Shown here: one piece after another, positions 34,885 through 43,059 of the stretch
How positions within the stretch are numbered: position 1 is the stretch's first letter
How the letters are laid out: each line of letters starts with the position of its first letter
Position numbers and translations under genes: made by a program
Assembly: GCA_022841705.1 (NCBI GenBank)
Contig: JALHQZ010000001.1
Span: 186,001 to 250,000 of the forward strand
Direction: 5' to 3'
Length of the DNA: 64,000 nt
DNA from: Pirellulales bacterium
Lineage (GTDB): Bacteria; Planctomycetota; Planctomycetia; Pirellulales; Lacipirellulaceae
Notes under the pieces: model-generated
The model's database searches: none
Told to the model about the DNA's origin: nothing
The model's input: the letters and a program-made list of their open reading frames with translations, nothing else

Positions 34885-35132
34885 TGCCGCTGGCTCGATT
34901 CCTCATCGAAGGCGTTAGCTGCACCGCGCGGCTGGCGATTCTTGTGCTAGTGCGGTGCTATCAACTGCTCATCAGCCCGTGGCTCGGCCCGCGTTGCCGG
35001 TACACGCCGACCTGTAGCGCGTACCTGCTGCTAGCAGTGGAAAAGTATGGGGTGATGCGCGGCTGCTATCGTAGCGGTTTGCGCGTTCTTCGCTGTCACC
35101 CCTGGGGCGGCTGTGGTTACGATCCGCCGTGA
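34881..35132 (+). CDS. yidD: Membrane protein insertion efficiency factor YidD
   Basis: An 83-residue protein with the YidD signature YQLLISPWLGPRCRYTPTCS, AYLLLAVEKYGVMRG and the ending RCHPWGGCGYDPP, including the conserved cysteines. It helps YidC insert membrane proteins. It overlaps rnpA (ATGA), the common bacterial arrangement. The N-terminal hydrophobic helix (residues 12-32) is probably membrane-associated. Confidence 0.94.
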   Translation: MMPLARFLIEGVSCTARLAILVLVRCYQLLISPWLGPRCRYTPTCSAYLLLAVEKYGVMRGCYRSGLRVLRCHPWGGCGYDPP

Positions 35133-35144
35133 GAGTTGGCCCCT

Positions 35145-35200
35145 AGCCGGGGACCTACGGTCCGCGGTACCCGAACGCCGCGGAGCGTAGCTCCCCGGCT
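35145..35200. repeat. Hairpin after yidD
   Basis: Arms at 35145-35167 and 35178-35200 match at about 20 of 23 positions (AGCCGGGGACCTACGGTCCG versus its complement), loop about 10 bases, followed by TTTGCC. It belongs to the AGCCGC/GCTAGC-like family and might act as a weak terminator. Confidence 0.75.
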
Positions 35201-35300
35201 TTTGCCGTCGTTTCCCCTTGCTCCGCGCTCTGCAAGCTAGTAATCTCCCCGGCGCGGCGCCAGGAGTGCGCCGTGAGATTCTTCGCAGGGAGTGCGAATC

Positions 35301-37028
35301 ATGGGGCGCAGCGGCATTCAACATCACTTATTTCTCCTCACATTTGCGCTCGTCACAACGGGCTGCACGCTGCCGCTGTTCCGCGCGGAAGAGAAGCAAA
35401 AAACCTCGCTCGAACAACTTGCCGCTCAGCCCGACTCGAAGCTGATCTCCAAGTTCACGCACCCCTTCGGCATGAATTACGTGCAGATTGAAGGCGTTGC
35501 GCTCGTGACCGGTCTACAAGGGACCGGTGAAGACCCGGCGCCGACGCCGCAGCGCGCGGCGCTGCTCGACGACATGCAGCGCCGCAATGTGGAAAAACCG
35601 CTGGAGGTGCTCGCCTCGCCTGATACGGCAATCGTCGTTTGCAAGGCCTATTTACGGCCGGGCATTAAAGAAGGCGAGCGGTTCGACCTGGAAGTGAAGG
35701 TCCCCAGCAAAAGCGCCACCACCAGTTTGCGTGGCGGCTGGATGATGTCCACGCGGCTGGCCGAGATGGCGGTGCTGGGACAACAGATTCGCGAAGGCCA
35801 CGTGCTGGGCGTGGCGGAAGGCTCCATCCTCATCGATCCCGCGGCCGATGGCGAGACCGACGTCGTGGCCGCCACGCGCGGCCGCATTCTGAGCGGCGGC
35901 GTGGCCACCAAGACGCGGCCGCTGGGGCTGGTGATCGGGCAAGAGTACCGCTCCGTGCGGCTGGCTACGGAAATGGCCAAGGTCATCAACGATCGGTTCT
36001 TCGATTTCCGCGAAGGCCGCAAGCAAGGCGTGGCCGAGGCAAAGACCGATGAGTATGTGGAGCTGCATCTGCACAGCCGCTACCGCGACAACGTGGCCCG
36101 CTATATCCGCGTGGTCCGCAGCATTGCCGTGAATGAATCGCCGAGCGAGCAGATTGATCGGCTGGCCAAACTTGAAGACCAGCTACTGGACCCCATCTCC
36201 AGCGCCCGCGCAGCGGTTCGGTTGGAAGCGATTGGCAATGACGAAGCGATCGGGCACTTGAAAAAAGGCGCCTTGTCCGATGACCCCGAAGTGCGGTTTT
36301 ATTCGGCCGAGGCGCTGGCGTATCTCGATCGCACCGAAGCGGTCGAACCCCTCCTGGAAGCGGCCCGGGGCGAACCGGCCTTCCGTGTGAACGCCCTTGC
36401 GGCGCTCAGCACGATGGACGACGTCACCGCTTACGAAGCCCTGCGGAGTTTGTTGGAAGCCTCCAGCGCCGAAACGCGCTACGGCGCCTTCCGCGCTTTA
36501 TGGGTGATGAATTCCCATGACCCGCTCATCGGCGGCGAGCAGCTTGGCGGGCAGTTCAGCTTCCACGAGCTCGATGTCGCCGGCCCGCCGATGGTTCACG
36601 TCACCCGGAGTTATCGCCCCGAAATTGTGCTGTTCGGCAAGGATCAGCATTTCCAACTGCCGCTGGTACTCGACGCTGGCAAAAACATTCTGGTCAACGG
36701 CATCAGCGGTAAGGAAGTGACGGTCAGCCGCTTCACCGCCGGCGGCGCGACCCGTAAGGTAAAAACCACCACGCGCGTGAGCGATGTGATCCGCACGATT
36801 GTTGAACTCGGCGGCGCTTACCCCGATGTGGTGCAAGCGCTGCAGCAAGCCAAGCACGATAACGCGCTGGCGAGCCGCTTCCGGGTGGATGCGCTGCCGG
36901 AATCGGGCCGCTCGTTCGTCCGCGGCGAAACGCGCGCGGCTGAAACACCGGATGATGAACAGGCCGAGGAAGAATCGTCGTACGAAGTGGCGACGCCGTT
37001 GCCGGATTTGTTTTCGAAGAAGCGGTAA
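35301..37028 (+). CDS. FlgI-like (flagellar P-ring) lipoprotein with HEAT repeats
   Basis: A 575-residue protein. A lipoprotein signal ends at Cys22 (lipobox TTGC). Residues about 60-300 follow FlgI: FTHPFGMNYVQIEGVALVTG, LQGTGEDPAPTP, then GIKEGERFDLEVKVPSKSAT. Residues about 300-410 are HEAT-like repeats (AVRLEAIGNDEAIGHLKKGA, VRFYSAEALAYLDRTEAVEP), after which another beta region and an acidic tail follow. Standard FlgI has neither a lipid anchor nor HEAT repeats and lies in the periplasm forming the P ring. It is separated from the filament block by 26 kb. It may be a modified P ring or an unrelated envelope protein using the FlgI fold. I prefer ATG 35301 over a GTG three codons earlier. 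Confidence 0.8.
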   Translation: MGRSGIQHHLFLLTFALVTTGCTLPLFRAEEKQKTSLEQLAAQPDSKLISKFTHPFGMNYVQIEGVALVTGLQGTGEDPAPTPQRAALLDDMQRRNVEKPLEVLASPDTAIVVCKAYLRPGIKEGERFDLEVKVPSKSATTSLRGGWMMSTRLAEMAVLGQQIREGHVLGVAEGSILIDPAADGETDVVAATRGRILSGGVATKTRPLGLVIGQEYRSVRLATEMAKVINDRFFDFREGRKQGVAEAKTDEYVELHLHSRYRDNVARYIRVVRSIAVNESPSEQIDRLAKLEDQLLDPISSARAAVRLEAIGNDEAIGHLKKGALSDDPEVRFYSAEALAYLDRTEAVEPLLEAARGEPAFRVNALAALSTMDDVTAYEALRSLLEASSAETRYGAFRALWVMNSHDPLIGGEQLGGQFSFHELDVAGPPMVHVTRSYRPEIVLFGKDQHFQLPLVLDAGKNILVNGISGKEVTVSRFTAGGATRKVKTTTRVSDVIRTIVELGGAYPDVVQALQQAKHDNALASRFRVDALPESGRSFVRGETRAAETPDDEQAEEESSYEVATPLPDLFSKKR

Positions 37029-37035
37029 ACCAATA

Positions 37036-37126
37036 ACCCTCTCCCTCTGGGAGTGGGCTGGGTGTGGGATGAAGCGGGTACCCGGTATCCCCTCACCCCA
37101 ACCCTCTCCCGGAGGGAGAGGGAGTC
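37036..37126. repeat. Intergenic inverted repeat (CCCTCTCCC family)
   Basis: The left side around 37036-37075 has CCCTCTCCCTCTGGGAGTGG and the right side around 37092-37126 has CCTCACCCCAACCCTCTCCC followed by the palindrome CTCCCGGAGGGAG. It lies between the FlgI-like and smc genes. Similar CCCTCTCCC words are widespread in intergenic DNA of several phyla. Confidence 0.65.
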
Positions 37127-37163
37127 GAGAAAGTCCCCATCAACTTCCGATTGTTCCACCGCC

Positions 37164-40100
37164 ATGCTTCAAGCGCTTGAACTTTCGGGCTTCAAGAGCT
37201 TCGCAGATCGGACCCGGTTTGCGATTCCGGCCGGGGTGACGGTGGTGGTGGGGCCGAACGGGTCCGGCAAATCGAACGTGGTGGACGCCATCAAGTGGGT
37301 CCTCGGTTCGCAAAGTCCCAAGGCGCTCCGTGGGGCAGAGATGACGGACGTCATCTTCAGCGGTTCGGGTTCACGCAAGCCCCTGAACGCGGCGGAAGTT
37401 TCGCTCACGTTCGACAATTCCAGTCGCGCCTTCACGCTCGATGCGGCTGAAGTGCGGATCACGCGGCGGGTCTATCGCAGTGGCGATGGCGAGTACCTCA
37501 TCAACGGCCAAGCGTGCCGCCTGCGCGACATTAAAGAACTCCTCGCCGGCACCGGCATCGGCGGCGATGGGTACAGCGTGATTGAGCAGGGCCGCGTTGA
37601 TGCACTGTTGCAATCGACTCCGCAACATCGCCGCACGATTTTTGAAGAAGCCGCAGGGATCAGCCGCTACCGGCTCAAGAAACAAGAAGCGGCGAAGCGG
37701 CTGGAGCGGGTCGAGCAGAACTTGCTGCGGCTGTCGGACATCGTTGAGGAAGTCGATGGCCGGCTGCGTCGCGTGCGCTCGCAAGCGGGCAAAGCGCAGC
37801 AGTACCGCGAGCAAACCACTCGGCTGCGAGAGTTGCGAGCCCAGTTGGGGCTGCTCGACTATCGCACCCTCTCGCAACAAATCGAGCACTGCGGGCAGCA
37901 ACTTGCACAGCTCTCCGTGCAGGAAGCCGAACGAGCCGCACAGTTGGCCGAACGGCAACAAGGGCTCACCGAGCAAGAAGCAAGTTTCAAGCTCTCCGCC
38001 ACACGCGTGAATGAGCTCCAGCAGCGGTTGTCCGAGTTGCGCGAACGCATCGCCACCGACCGGGCCAATGCAACCGCCACGGTAGCGCGGATTGAAGACT
38101 TGCAGGCCGAACGCCAGCGGCTCGCCCATGCGTGTGAACAACTGGCCGCGCCAGCCGATGTCGCCGAGTCCGCCGATCAATTTGCTAAATCCGCTCAAGA
38201 AGTTGCCGAAGCGGAACTCGCTAAAGCCACGCAGAACTTGGCCGAGCAACTGGCGCAACTCGACTCGTTGGAGACTGCTGAGGACGCAGCTCGCTTGGCG
38301 TACGAAAATTCGCTCGCTCAGCGGCAAGCCGCGGAAGCCGAACTTGCCGAGCAAACCGCCCGCCGGAAACGATTAGCGGACGAGCTGGCGGAACTGGAAA
38401 AACGCCGCAAGCAGATCGAACAACGTCTCGCTGCCGCCGAAACGCGCGCAGCCACGTCCGCTCAGGAAGTAACCGCTTCGCAAACCGAAGAACAATCGTA
38501 CCTCACGGAGGTCGAGCAGCAACTCGCCGCATTGACCGCAGCCCAACAGCGGCAGGAGCTAGCCCGCCGCGACTACGCCGCCACGCATCGGCAACTGGCG
38601 ACGCTCGAAACGGAGTTGGTGAGCTTAAAGCACCGAGCCGAAGCCCTCGACGAACTCGAACAGCGGCTTGAAACGCTCGGCAGCGACATGCGCCGCTTGG
38701 CGAGCACATCGACCGACCCGCCAAATCTGCTCGGGCTCGTCGCGGACCTTTTGCATGTGGATGCCGACGCCGCCCCACTGGTGGAGGCCGCCCTTGGTGA
38801 AAAGGCGCACCAACTGGTGGTTGAACATGGCGGCGATTTGGTCGATTCGCTCACCGCCCATCCCGATGCGTTCTCAACACGGGCCAGTTTTCAGCGGCTC
38901 GATTTGGCGGTTCCCGCGATTGCCCTCGATCGGCTCGACCTCAGCAGCGAGAGTGGCGTCATCGGCCGGGCCGATCATTTTGTCGAATGCGATGAACTGC
39001 ACGCCCCGCTCGTTCGCCGACTGCTCGGCCGGACGTGGTTTGTCGACAACCTGCAAACGGCGTGGCAGTTGCAGCAATCGTTGGGGCGCGGCCTCTCGTT
39101 CGTCACGATGGCGGCGGAAGTGCTATCGGCAGATGGAACGCTGATCGCCGGACCCAAAGAAGATTTGTCCGGGCTCTTCTCACGCCGGGCGGAAAGCGAG
39201 CGATTGCGGCGTTCGATTAGCGATGGCGAAATCCAGGTCGTTCACTATCGCCGGCGGGCCGAGGAGTTGGAGCACACCTCCAGCGCCGGCGCCGCACAGG
39301 TAACGTCGCTCACCGCGCAGCACGCTGCGGTGGCGGAAAACTTGGCCCGGGTACGCCAGCAAATTGCCGCGCTGGCCGAACGCACGACGCACTCCGAGCG
39401 TGAAAGCACGCAACTGCGGCACGATCGCGCGGAAGTTTTAGCCGCGATTACCACTCGTCAAAATGAACAAGCCGGTGTCGAGGTTGCGCTCGCCGAACTA
39501 ACCGATCGATCAGCAGGGCAGGGCGATCCGGTCGCTAAGCCGCAAGCGGCATACGAAGCGGCCAAGAAAGCGGTTGCCGGCGCCCAAGCCGCGGTGACCG
39601 AATGCCGTGTGGCGCTTGCCAAGGCGGAGCAGCAGTGCCACATGCTCGCCGAACGGAACGATGCTCAAGAACGCGCCAGCGCCGCCGAACTCGCCCGCCG
39701 CCACGCCACCGAACGTTTGACGGAATGCGAAGCCAAGCTCGCCGAGTTAGTCCCGCAGTTCGCCGCCCTTCAACAATCGCTGCAGTCATTAACGCCCAAG
39801 CGCGAGCAGTTGGAAACTGAATTGCAACTCGCCCAACAGTCCGATTCCACCAGCCGCGCCGCGTGGGGTGAACTCAACTCGGCGCTGGCCGCCCTGCGGG
39901 CGGAGGTTGATGCCATGCGCAAACGGCGCCAAGACCTCGAACTCCGCTTGCATCAGGCGAAACTTGAACGCCAAACCCTCGCCGAGCGGTTGCGGCAGGA
40001 ACATGAGATTGATCTGGCAGCGCTCGCCAGCACCCCGCTCTCCATCAAACAGGCCGCCGAACCGTTCGACCGTTCCGCCGCTGAACATGAACTGGAAACG

Positions 40101-40793
40101 CTGCGGCGCGAATTGCAAACGCTGGGGCCGGTGAACTCCGAAGCGCTGGAAGAGCTGACGGAACTGGAAACGCGGTTTAACGAGCTCGCCGCTCAGTACA
40201 AGGATTTAGCCGAAGCCAAAGCGGCGCTCGAACGGCTCACCCAACGGATCAACGCCGACAGCCGCGATGTGTTTCTGGCGACGGTGGAAGAAATCCGCGG
40301 GCATTTCCGTGATCTCTATCGACGCCTGTTCGGCGGCGGCGAAGCGGACCTCATCTTGCTCGAAGACCCCAGTGGCGATGTGCTGGAGTGCGGCATCGAC
40401 ATCGCCGCGTGCCCGCCGGGAAAAGAACTGAAAAGTATTTCGCTGCTGTCGGGGGGCGAGAAGACGCTCACTTGCGTGGCGCTGCTGCTAGCTCTCTTCC
40501 GCAGCAAACCGAGTCCCTTTTGCGTGCTGGACGAAGTGGACGCCGCGCTCGACGAGGCGAACATCGGCCGATTCACCAGCGTATTAAGCGAGTTCCTATC
40601 GAGTACGCAGTTCATCGTCATCACGCATTCAAAGAAAACCATGACGGGCGCCAACACCCTGTACGGCGTCACCATGCAAGAGTCCGGCATCAGCAAACAA
40701 GTAGCCGTCAAGTTCGAAGACGTCAGCGAAGAAGGCGAAATCGACCCTCGCGCATTAGTGCAGGCGCCAACGGAACAGTCTAAAGCTGCGTAA
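37164..40793 (+). CDS. smc: Chromosome segregation protein SMC
   Basis: A 1209-residue SMC ATPase. Walker A is GPNGSGKS (residues 30-37); two long coiled coils (about 165-490 and 660-1010) flank a hinge at about 515-650; the C-terminal head has the signature LLSGGEKTLTCVALLLALF and Walker B PFCVLDEVDAALDE. SMC dimers with ScpA and ScpB organise and separate sister chromosomes. scpA/scpB are not in the window. The start is ATG 37164 (MLQALELSGFKSF); earlier in-frame sequence comes from repeats. It is close to the usual 1150-1200 residues. Confidence 0.96.
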   Translation: MLQALELSGFKSFADRTRFAIPAGVTVVVGPNGSGKSNVVDAIKWVLGSQSPKALRGAEMTDVIFSGSGSRKPLNAAEVSLTFDNSSRAFTLDAAEVRITRRVYRSGDGEYLINGQACRLRDIKELLAGTGIGGDGYSVIEQGRVDALLQSTPQHRRTIFEEAAGISRYRLKKQEAAKRLERVEQNLLRLSDIVEEVDGRLRRVRSQAGKAQQYREQTTRLRELRAQLGLLDYRTLSQQIEHCGQQLAQLSVQEAERAAQLAERQQGLTEQEASFKLSATRVNELQQRLSELRERIATDRANATATVARIEDLQAERQRLAHACEQLAAPADVAESADQFAKSAQEVAEAELAKATQNLAEQLAQLDSLETAEDAARLAYENSLAQRQAAEAELAEQTARRKRLADELAELEKRRKQIEQRLAAAETRAATSAQEVTASQTEEQSYLTEVEQQLAALTAAQQRQELARRDYAATHRQLATLETELVSLKHRAEALDELEQRLETLGSDMRRLASTSTDPPNLLGLVADLLHVDADAAPLVEAALGEKAHQLVVEHGGDLVDSLTAHPDAFSTRASFQRLDLAVPAIALDRLDLSSESGVIGRADHFVECDELHAPLVRRLLGRTWFVDNLQTAWQLQQSLGRGLSFVTMAAEVLSADGTLIAGPKEDLSGLFSRRAESERLRRSISDGEIQVVHYRRRAEELEHTSSAGAAQVTSLTAQHAAVAENLARVRQQIAALAERTTHSERESTQLRHDRAEVLAAITTRQNEQAGVEVALAELTDRSAGQGDPVAKPQAAYEAAKKAVAGAQAAVTECRVALAKAEQQCHMLAERNDAQERASAAELARRHATERLTECEAKLAELVPQFAALQQSLQSLTPKREQLETELQLAQQSDSTSRAAWGELNSALAALRAEVDAMRKRRQDLELRLHQAKLERQTLAERLRQEHEIDLAALASTPLSIKQAAEPFDRSAAEHELETLRRELQTLGPVNSEALEELTELETRFNELAAQYKDLAEAKAALERLTQRINADSRDVFLATVEEIRGHFRDLYRRLFGGGEADLILLEDPSGDVLECGIDIAACPPGKELKSISLLSGGEKTLTCVALLLALFRSKPSPFCVLDEVDAALDEANIGRFTSVLSEFLSSTQFIVITHSKKTMTGANTLYGVTMQESGISKQVAVKFEDVSEEGEIDPRALVQAPTEQSKAA

Positions 40794-40799
40794 ACATCA

Positions 40800-40863
40800 A
40801 TTGGTCATTGCGGCGTGGTCATTGGTTCTTCGAATGACCAATGACCAAGCCGCAATGACCAAT
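40800..40863. repeat. Intergenic hairpin (ATTGGTCATT family) after smc
   Basis: Arms at 40800-40826 and 40835-40863 are almost perfectly complementary, with a loop of about 8 bases. Each arm contains the word GGTCATTG twice. The family also forms the inner layer at 53535-53591 and a variant at 31687-31743. Confidence 0.9.
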
Positions 40864-41583
40864 GACGGTTCATAAACCCGTGCAGCGTGTGCTATCGCCG
40901 GCGACAGTAACGGCTATTTCGAGGTTCGCGCCGGGGGAGTCTAAAGTCCCCCCCCGGTTTCTAACGAAACTAGGTATTGGATGGGTTGTCCCGTATGGAC
41001 CGAGCGCCACGAGCGCGAAGTCGATACGGAGCAACTCGCAGGGGGGAGCCTGCCGGGAAGCGTCCGTCCCAAGCGGACAATTCGTTCGTACGCAAGCACT
41101 GCTTGGATCACTAAGTTTTACAGTGGCCTGTGCGGTGATGGTTGTGCGACGTTCTCTTGCTTGCCCCCCTCTGCGCCGAACTGCGTGGACGTTGATCGTG
41201 CCAATTGTGGTCGATCTTCTGGCGCATCGTGGGTCCGGTTACGCGAAGTGGTTGGATTGTAACGGCTGACCAGGCCGCCAACTTTCCCAGACCGCCAAGT
41301 TTAACCAACCCCCACCATCGCCAGCGACCGATCCGAATAGTACGGCGGGACCGATCAGCACGGCTGAGCCGGCTCCGAGCATACACCAACAGGAAACGCC
41401 CCGACCCAGACGCGTGCCTTGAGCTGGCTGCACATCGGCCGACGACCCCCGAAAACGGTCGGCCACACTCGCAGCAAGCTAACGCGCGGGGCAAACCGCT
41501 TCCGGCGGAATGTGGTTGCGCGTGTAGGCGCAGCGACGACCAGGAAGCGAGCGGACAAACAGCAGAATCAATTGGAGAGCCCG
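40864..41583 (+). other. Long region without a gene, possible leader of HTH-receiver gene
   Basis: About 720 bases. A G/C hairpin, GCCGGGGGAGTCTAAAGTCC then CCCCCCGG, is near 40933-40963. Several long frames cross the region, but none has family-like protein sequence. I looked for tmRNA, RNase P RNA, SRP RNA and tRNA cores and found none. It may be a long 5' leader or hold an unrecognised RNA. Confidence 0.35.
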
Positions 41584-42156
41584 ATGAAGGTCTTTACTAC
41601 TGGTCAGGTCGCAAAGATCTGCAAAGTGGCCCCGCGCACCGTCAGCAAGTGGTTCGATTCCGGCCGCCTGAAGGGATATCGCATCCCCGGCTCGCAGGAT
41701 CGCCGCATCCCCCGCGAGTATCTCATTCGGTTCCTGAAGGAACATGGAATGCCCCTCGGGGACCTCGAAGATGAGGCCATGGCGAAGGTCCTGATCGTCG
41801 CCCAAGATCAGGTGCTGATCGAAAACCTCAAGCGCGAACTGCCAGCCGAAAAGTCGTTCCGGGCCTCAACAGCCGCGAGCGGTTTCGAAGCAGGCATTCA
41901 GGCCGAAAGCTTCCACCCCGATTGTATCATCGTCGACTTCTCGATCGGTCACTTGGAAGCGTTGCAGATCTGTCAAAACTTACGCCGCAACACCGATTTC
42001 AGCGAGACGATTCTTATCGCTCTCTTGCCGGATGATGGTTCAAGCACCAGCTTCGACCGCTCCAGCATCAACGAAACCTTCAAGAAGCCGTTCGACGCTT
42101 CGCTGCTGGCCGAACGCCTGCGGACGCTCATCGGATCCAAGAAGGAACTCGTTTAG
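41584..42156 (+). CDS. HTH (MerR/BldC-like) protein with degenerate receiver domain
   Basis: A 190-residue regulator. Residues 1-55 are an excisionase/BldC-type winged helix (MKVFTTGQVAKICKVAPRTV, SKWFDSGRLKGYRIPGSQDR). Residues 67-190 form a receiver-like domain with candidate phospho-acceptor Asp118 (IIVDFS) and the conserved Lys168 (FKKPF), but the usual acidic pair after strand 1 is AQDQ instead of a DD/DE pair, so Mg binding and phosphorylation are doubtful. GGAGAG stands 5 bases before ATG 41584. DNA-binding domain first and receiver second is the reverse of normal response regulators. It is followed by a strong terminator. The target genes are unknown. Confidence 0.82.
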   Translation: MKVFTTGQVAKICKVAPRTVSKWFDSGRLKGYRIPGSQDRRIPREYLIRFLKEHGMPLGDLEDEAMAKVLIVAQDQVLIENLKRELPAEKSFRASTAASGFEAGIQAESFHPDCIIVDFSIGHLEALQICQNLRRNTDFSETILIALLPDDGSSTSFDRSSINETFKKPFDASLLAERLRTLIGSKKELV

Positions 42157-42325
42157 TCAGTGAGCCGCTTGCGGCTTAGCGATTGAGTTGGAAACTGAGG
42201 AACAACCCGTTCGGCAAGTCGCAAGACTCCCCGGCGGATCGAGATAGCGAATCGGGGCGAGGGCATGACGTTCTCGCCAGTGTTCAGGCAGTCCCGGTCC
42301 TGAGCCGCTGATTCCCCGAGGCTTT

Positions 42326-42366
42326 GGCCCCGCCGCAGGCACACGCTTGCGGCGGGGCCTTTTTCG
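42326..42366 (+). terminator. Intrinsic terminator of HTH-receiver gene
   Basis: A perfect 12-bp GC stem (42326-42337 GGCCCCGCCGCA with 42348-42359), loop about 10 bases, followed by five T residues, then CG. It lies 170 bases after the gene stop; I see no gene between. Confidence 0.9.
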
Positions 42367-42369
42367 TTC

Positions 42370-42434
42370 ATGGGGCAGACTTTCCAGTCTGCCAATTGCT
42401 CCGGCGTCCGGCAGGCTAGAAAGCCTAACCCACG
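42370..42434. repeat. Intergenic inverted repeat (GGGCAGACTTTCC family)
   Basis: The left arm 42370-42393 contains TGGGGCAGACTTTCCAGTCT and the right arm 42409-42434 contains GGCAGGCTAGAAAGCCTAAC. Each arm is itself palindromic, and the two are imperfectly complementary, suggesting an older, diverged copy. Confidence 0.7.
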
Positions 42435-42555
42435 GGCCGGTTAACTCTTCTCCCCCAATTGCGGTTATTCGCGCGCGGGCGCCTCGAAGTGGCTTCGCCA
42501 ATCCTTTACAATCCGTGTGCCTGCGGAGAGTGCTCGTTTCCAGAGCGGTAAAGCG

Positions 42556-43059
42556 ATGAGCGACGAGTTTACCCATTTTGACGATGCCGGCGCAAGCCGG
42601 ATGGTTGATGTGGGGGAAAAACCGGTCACCAGCCGATCGGCCACGGCGTCGGGCGAAGTCCGGATGGCGGTGGACACCTGGCAAACGGTTCGGCAAGGCG
42701 TCGGCAACCACAAGGGAAACGTGCTGGAAGTCGCAAGGCTCGCCGGTATCCAAGCGGCTAAGCGAACCGACGAACTGATTCCGCTGTGTCATTCGCTGGG
42801 GCTCGACGGAGTGACGATCGACTTCGACTTCCCGGCGCAAGGAGTTTTGGCGATTGAGGCGACAGCGCGCGTGACCGCTCGGACCGGAGTGGAAATGGAA
42901 GCGCTGACCGCGGTGAGCATCGCGGCGCTCACCGTGTACGACATGTGCAAAAGCTGCGACCGCGGAATGACGATCGGGCGAATTCAACTGGAATCTAAAA
43001 CAGGCGGACGTAGCGGCGAGTGGGTGCGGCCTGCTCCTGATGACGAGATGCGAGCATGA
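42556..43059 (+). CDS. moaC: Cyclic pyranopterin monophosphate synthase MoaC
   Basis: A 167-residue protein with SRMVDVGEKPVTSRSATASG, ELIPLCHSLGLDG, and EMEALTAVSIAALTVYDMCK, the MoaC motifs including the catalytic Lys and His region. MoaC converts the MoaA product to cyclic pyranopterin monophosphate, first stage of molybdenum cofactor synthesis. TACAAT at 42507-42512 may be the -10 promoter element. It overlaps the next gene by 4 bases (ATGA), although that gene belongs to isoprenoid synthesis. I start at ATG 42556, with about 13 codons upstream not family-like. Confidence 0.93.
   Translation: MSDEFTHFDDAGASRMVDVGEKPVTSRSATASGEVRMAVDTWQTVRQGVGNHKGNVLEVARLAGIQAAKRTDELIPLCHSLGLDGVTIDFDFPAQGVLAIEATARVTARTGVEMEALTAVSIAALTVYDMCKSCDRGMTIGRIQLESKTGGRSGEWVRPAPDDEMRA

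Noticed and set aside
40862..41269. A 135-codon frame in the region after smc
   Set aside because: It begins inside the inverted repeat, has irregular composition and no recognisable motifs; treated as noncoding.
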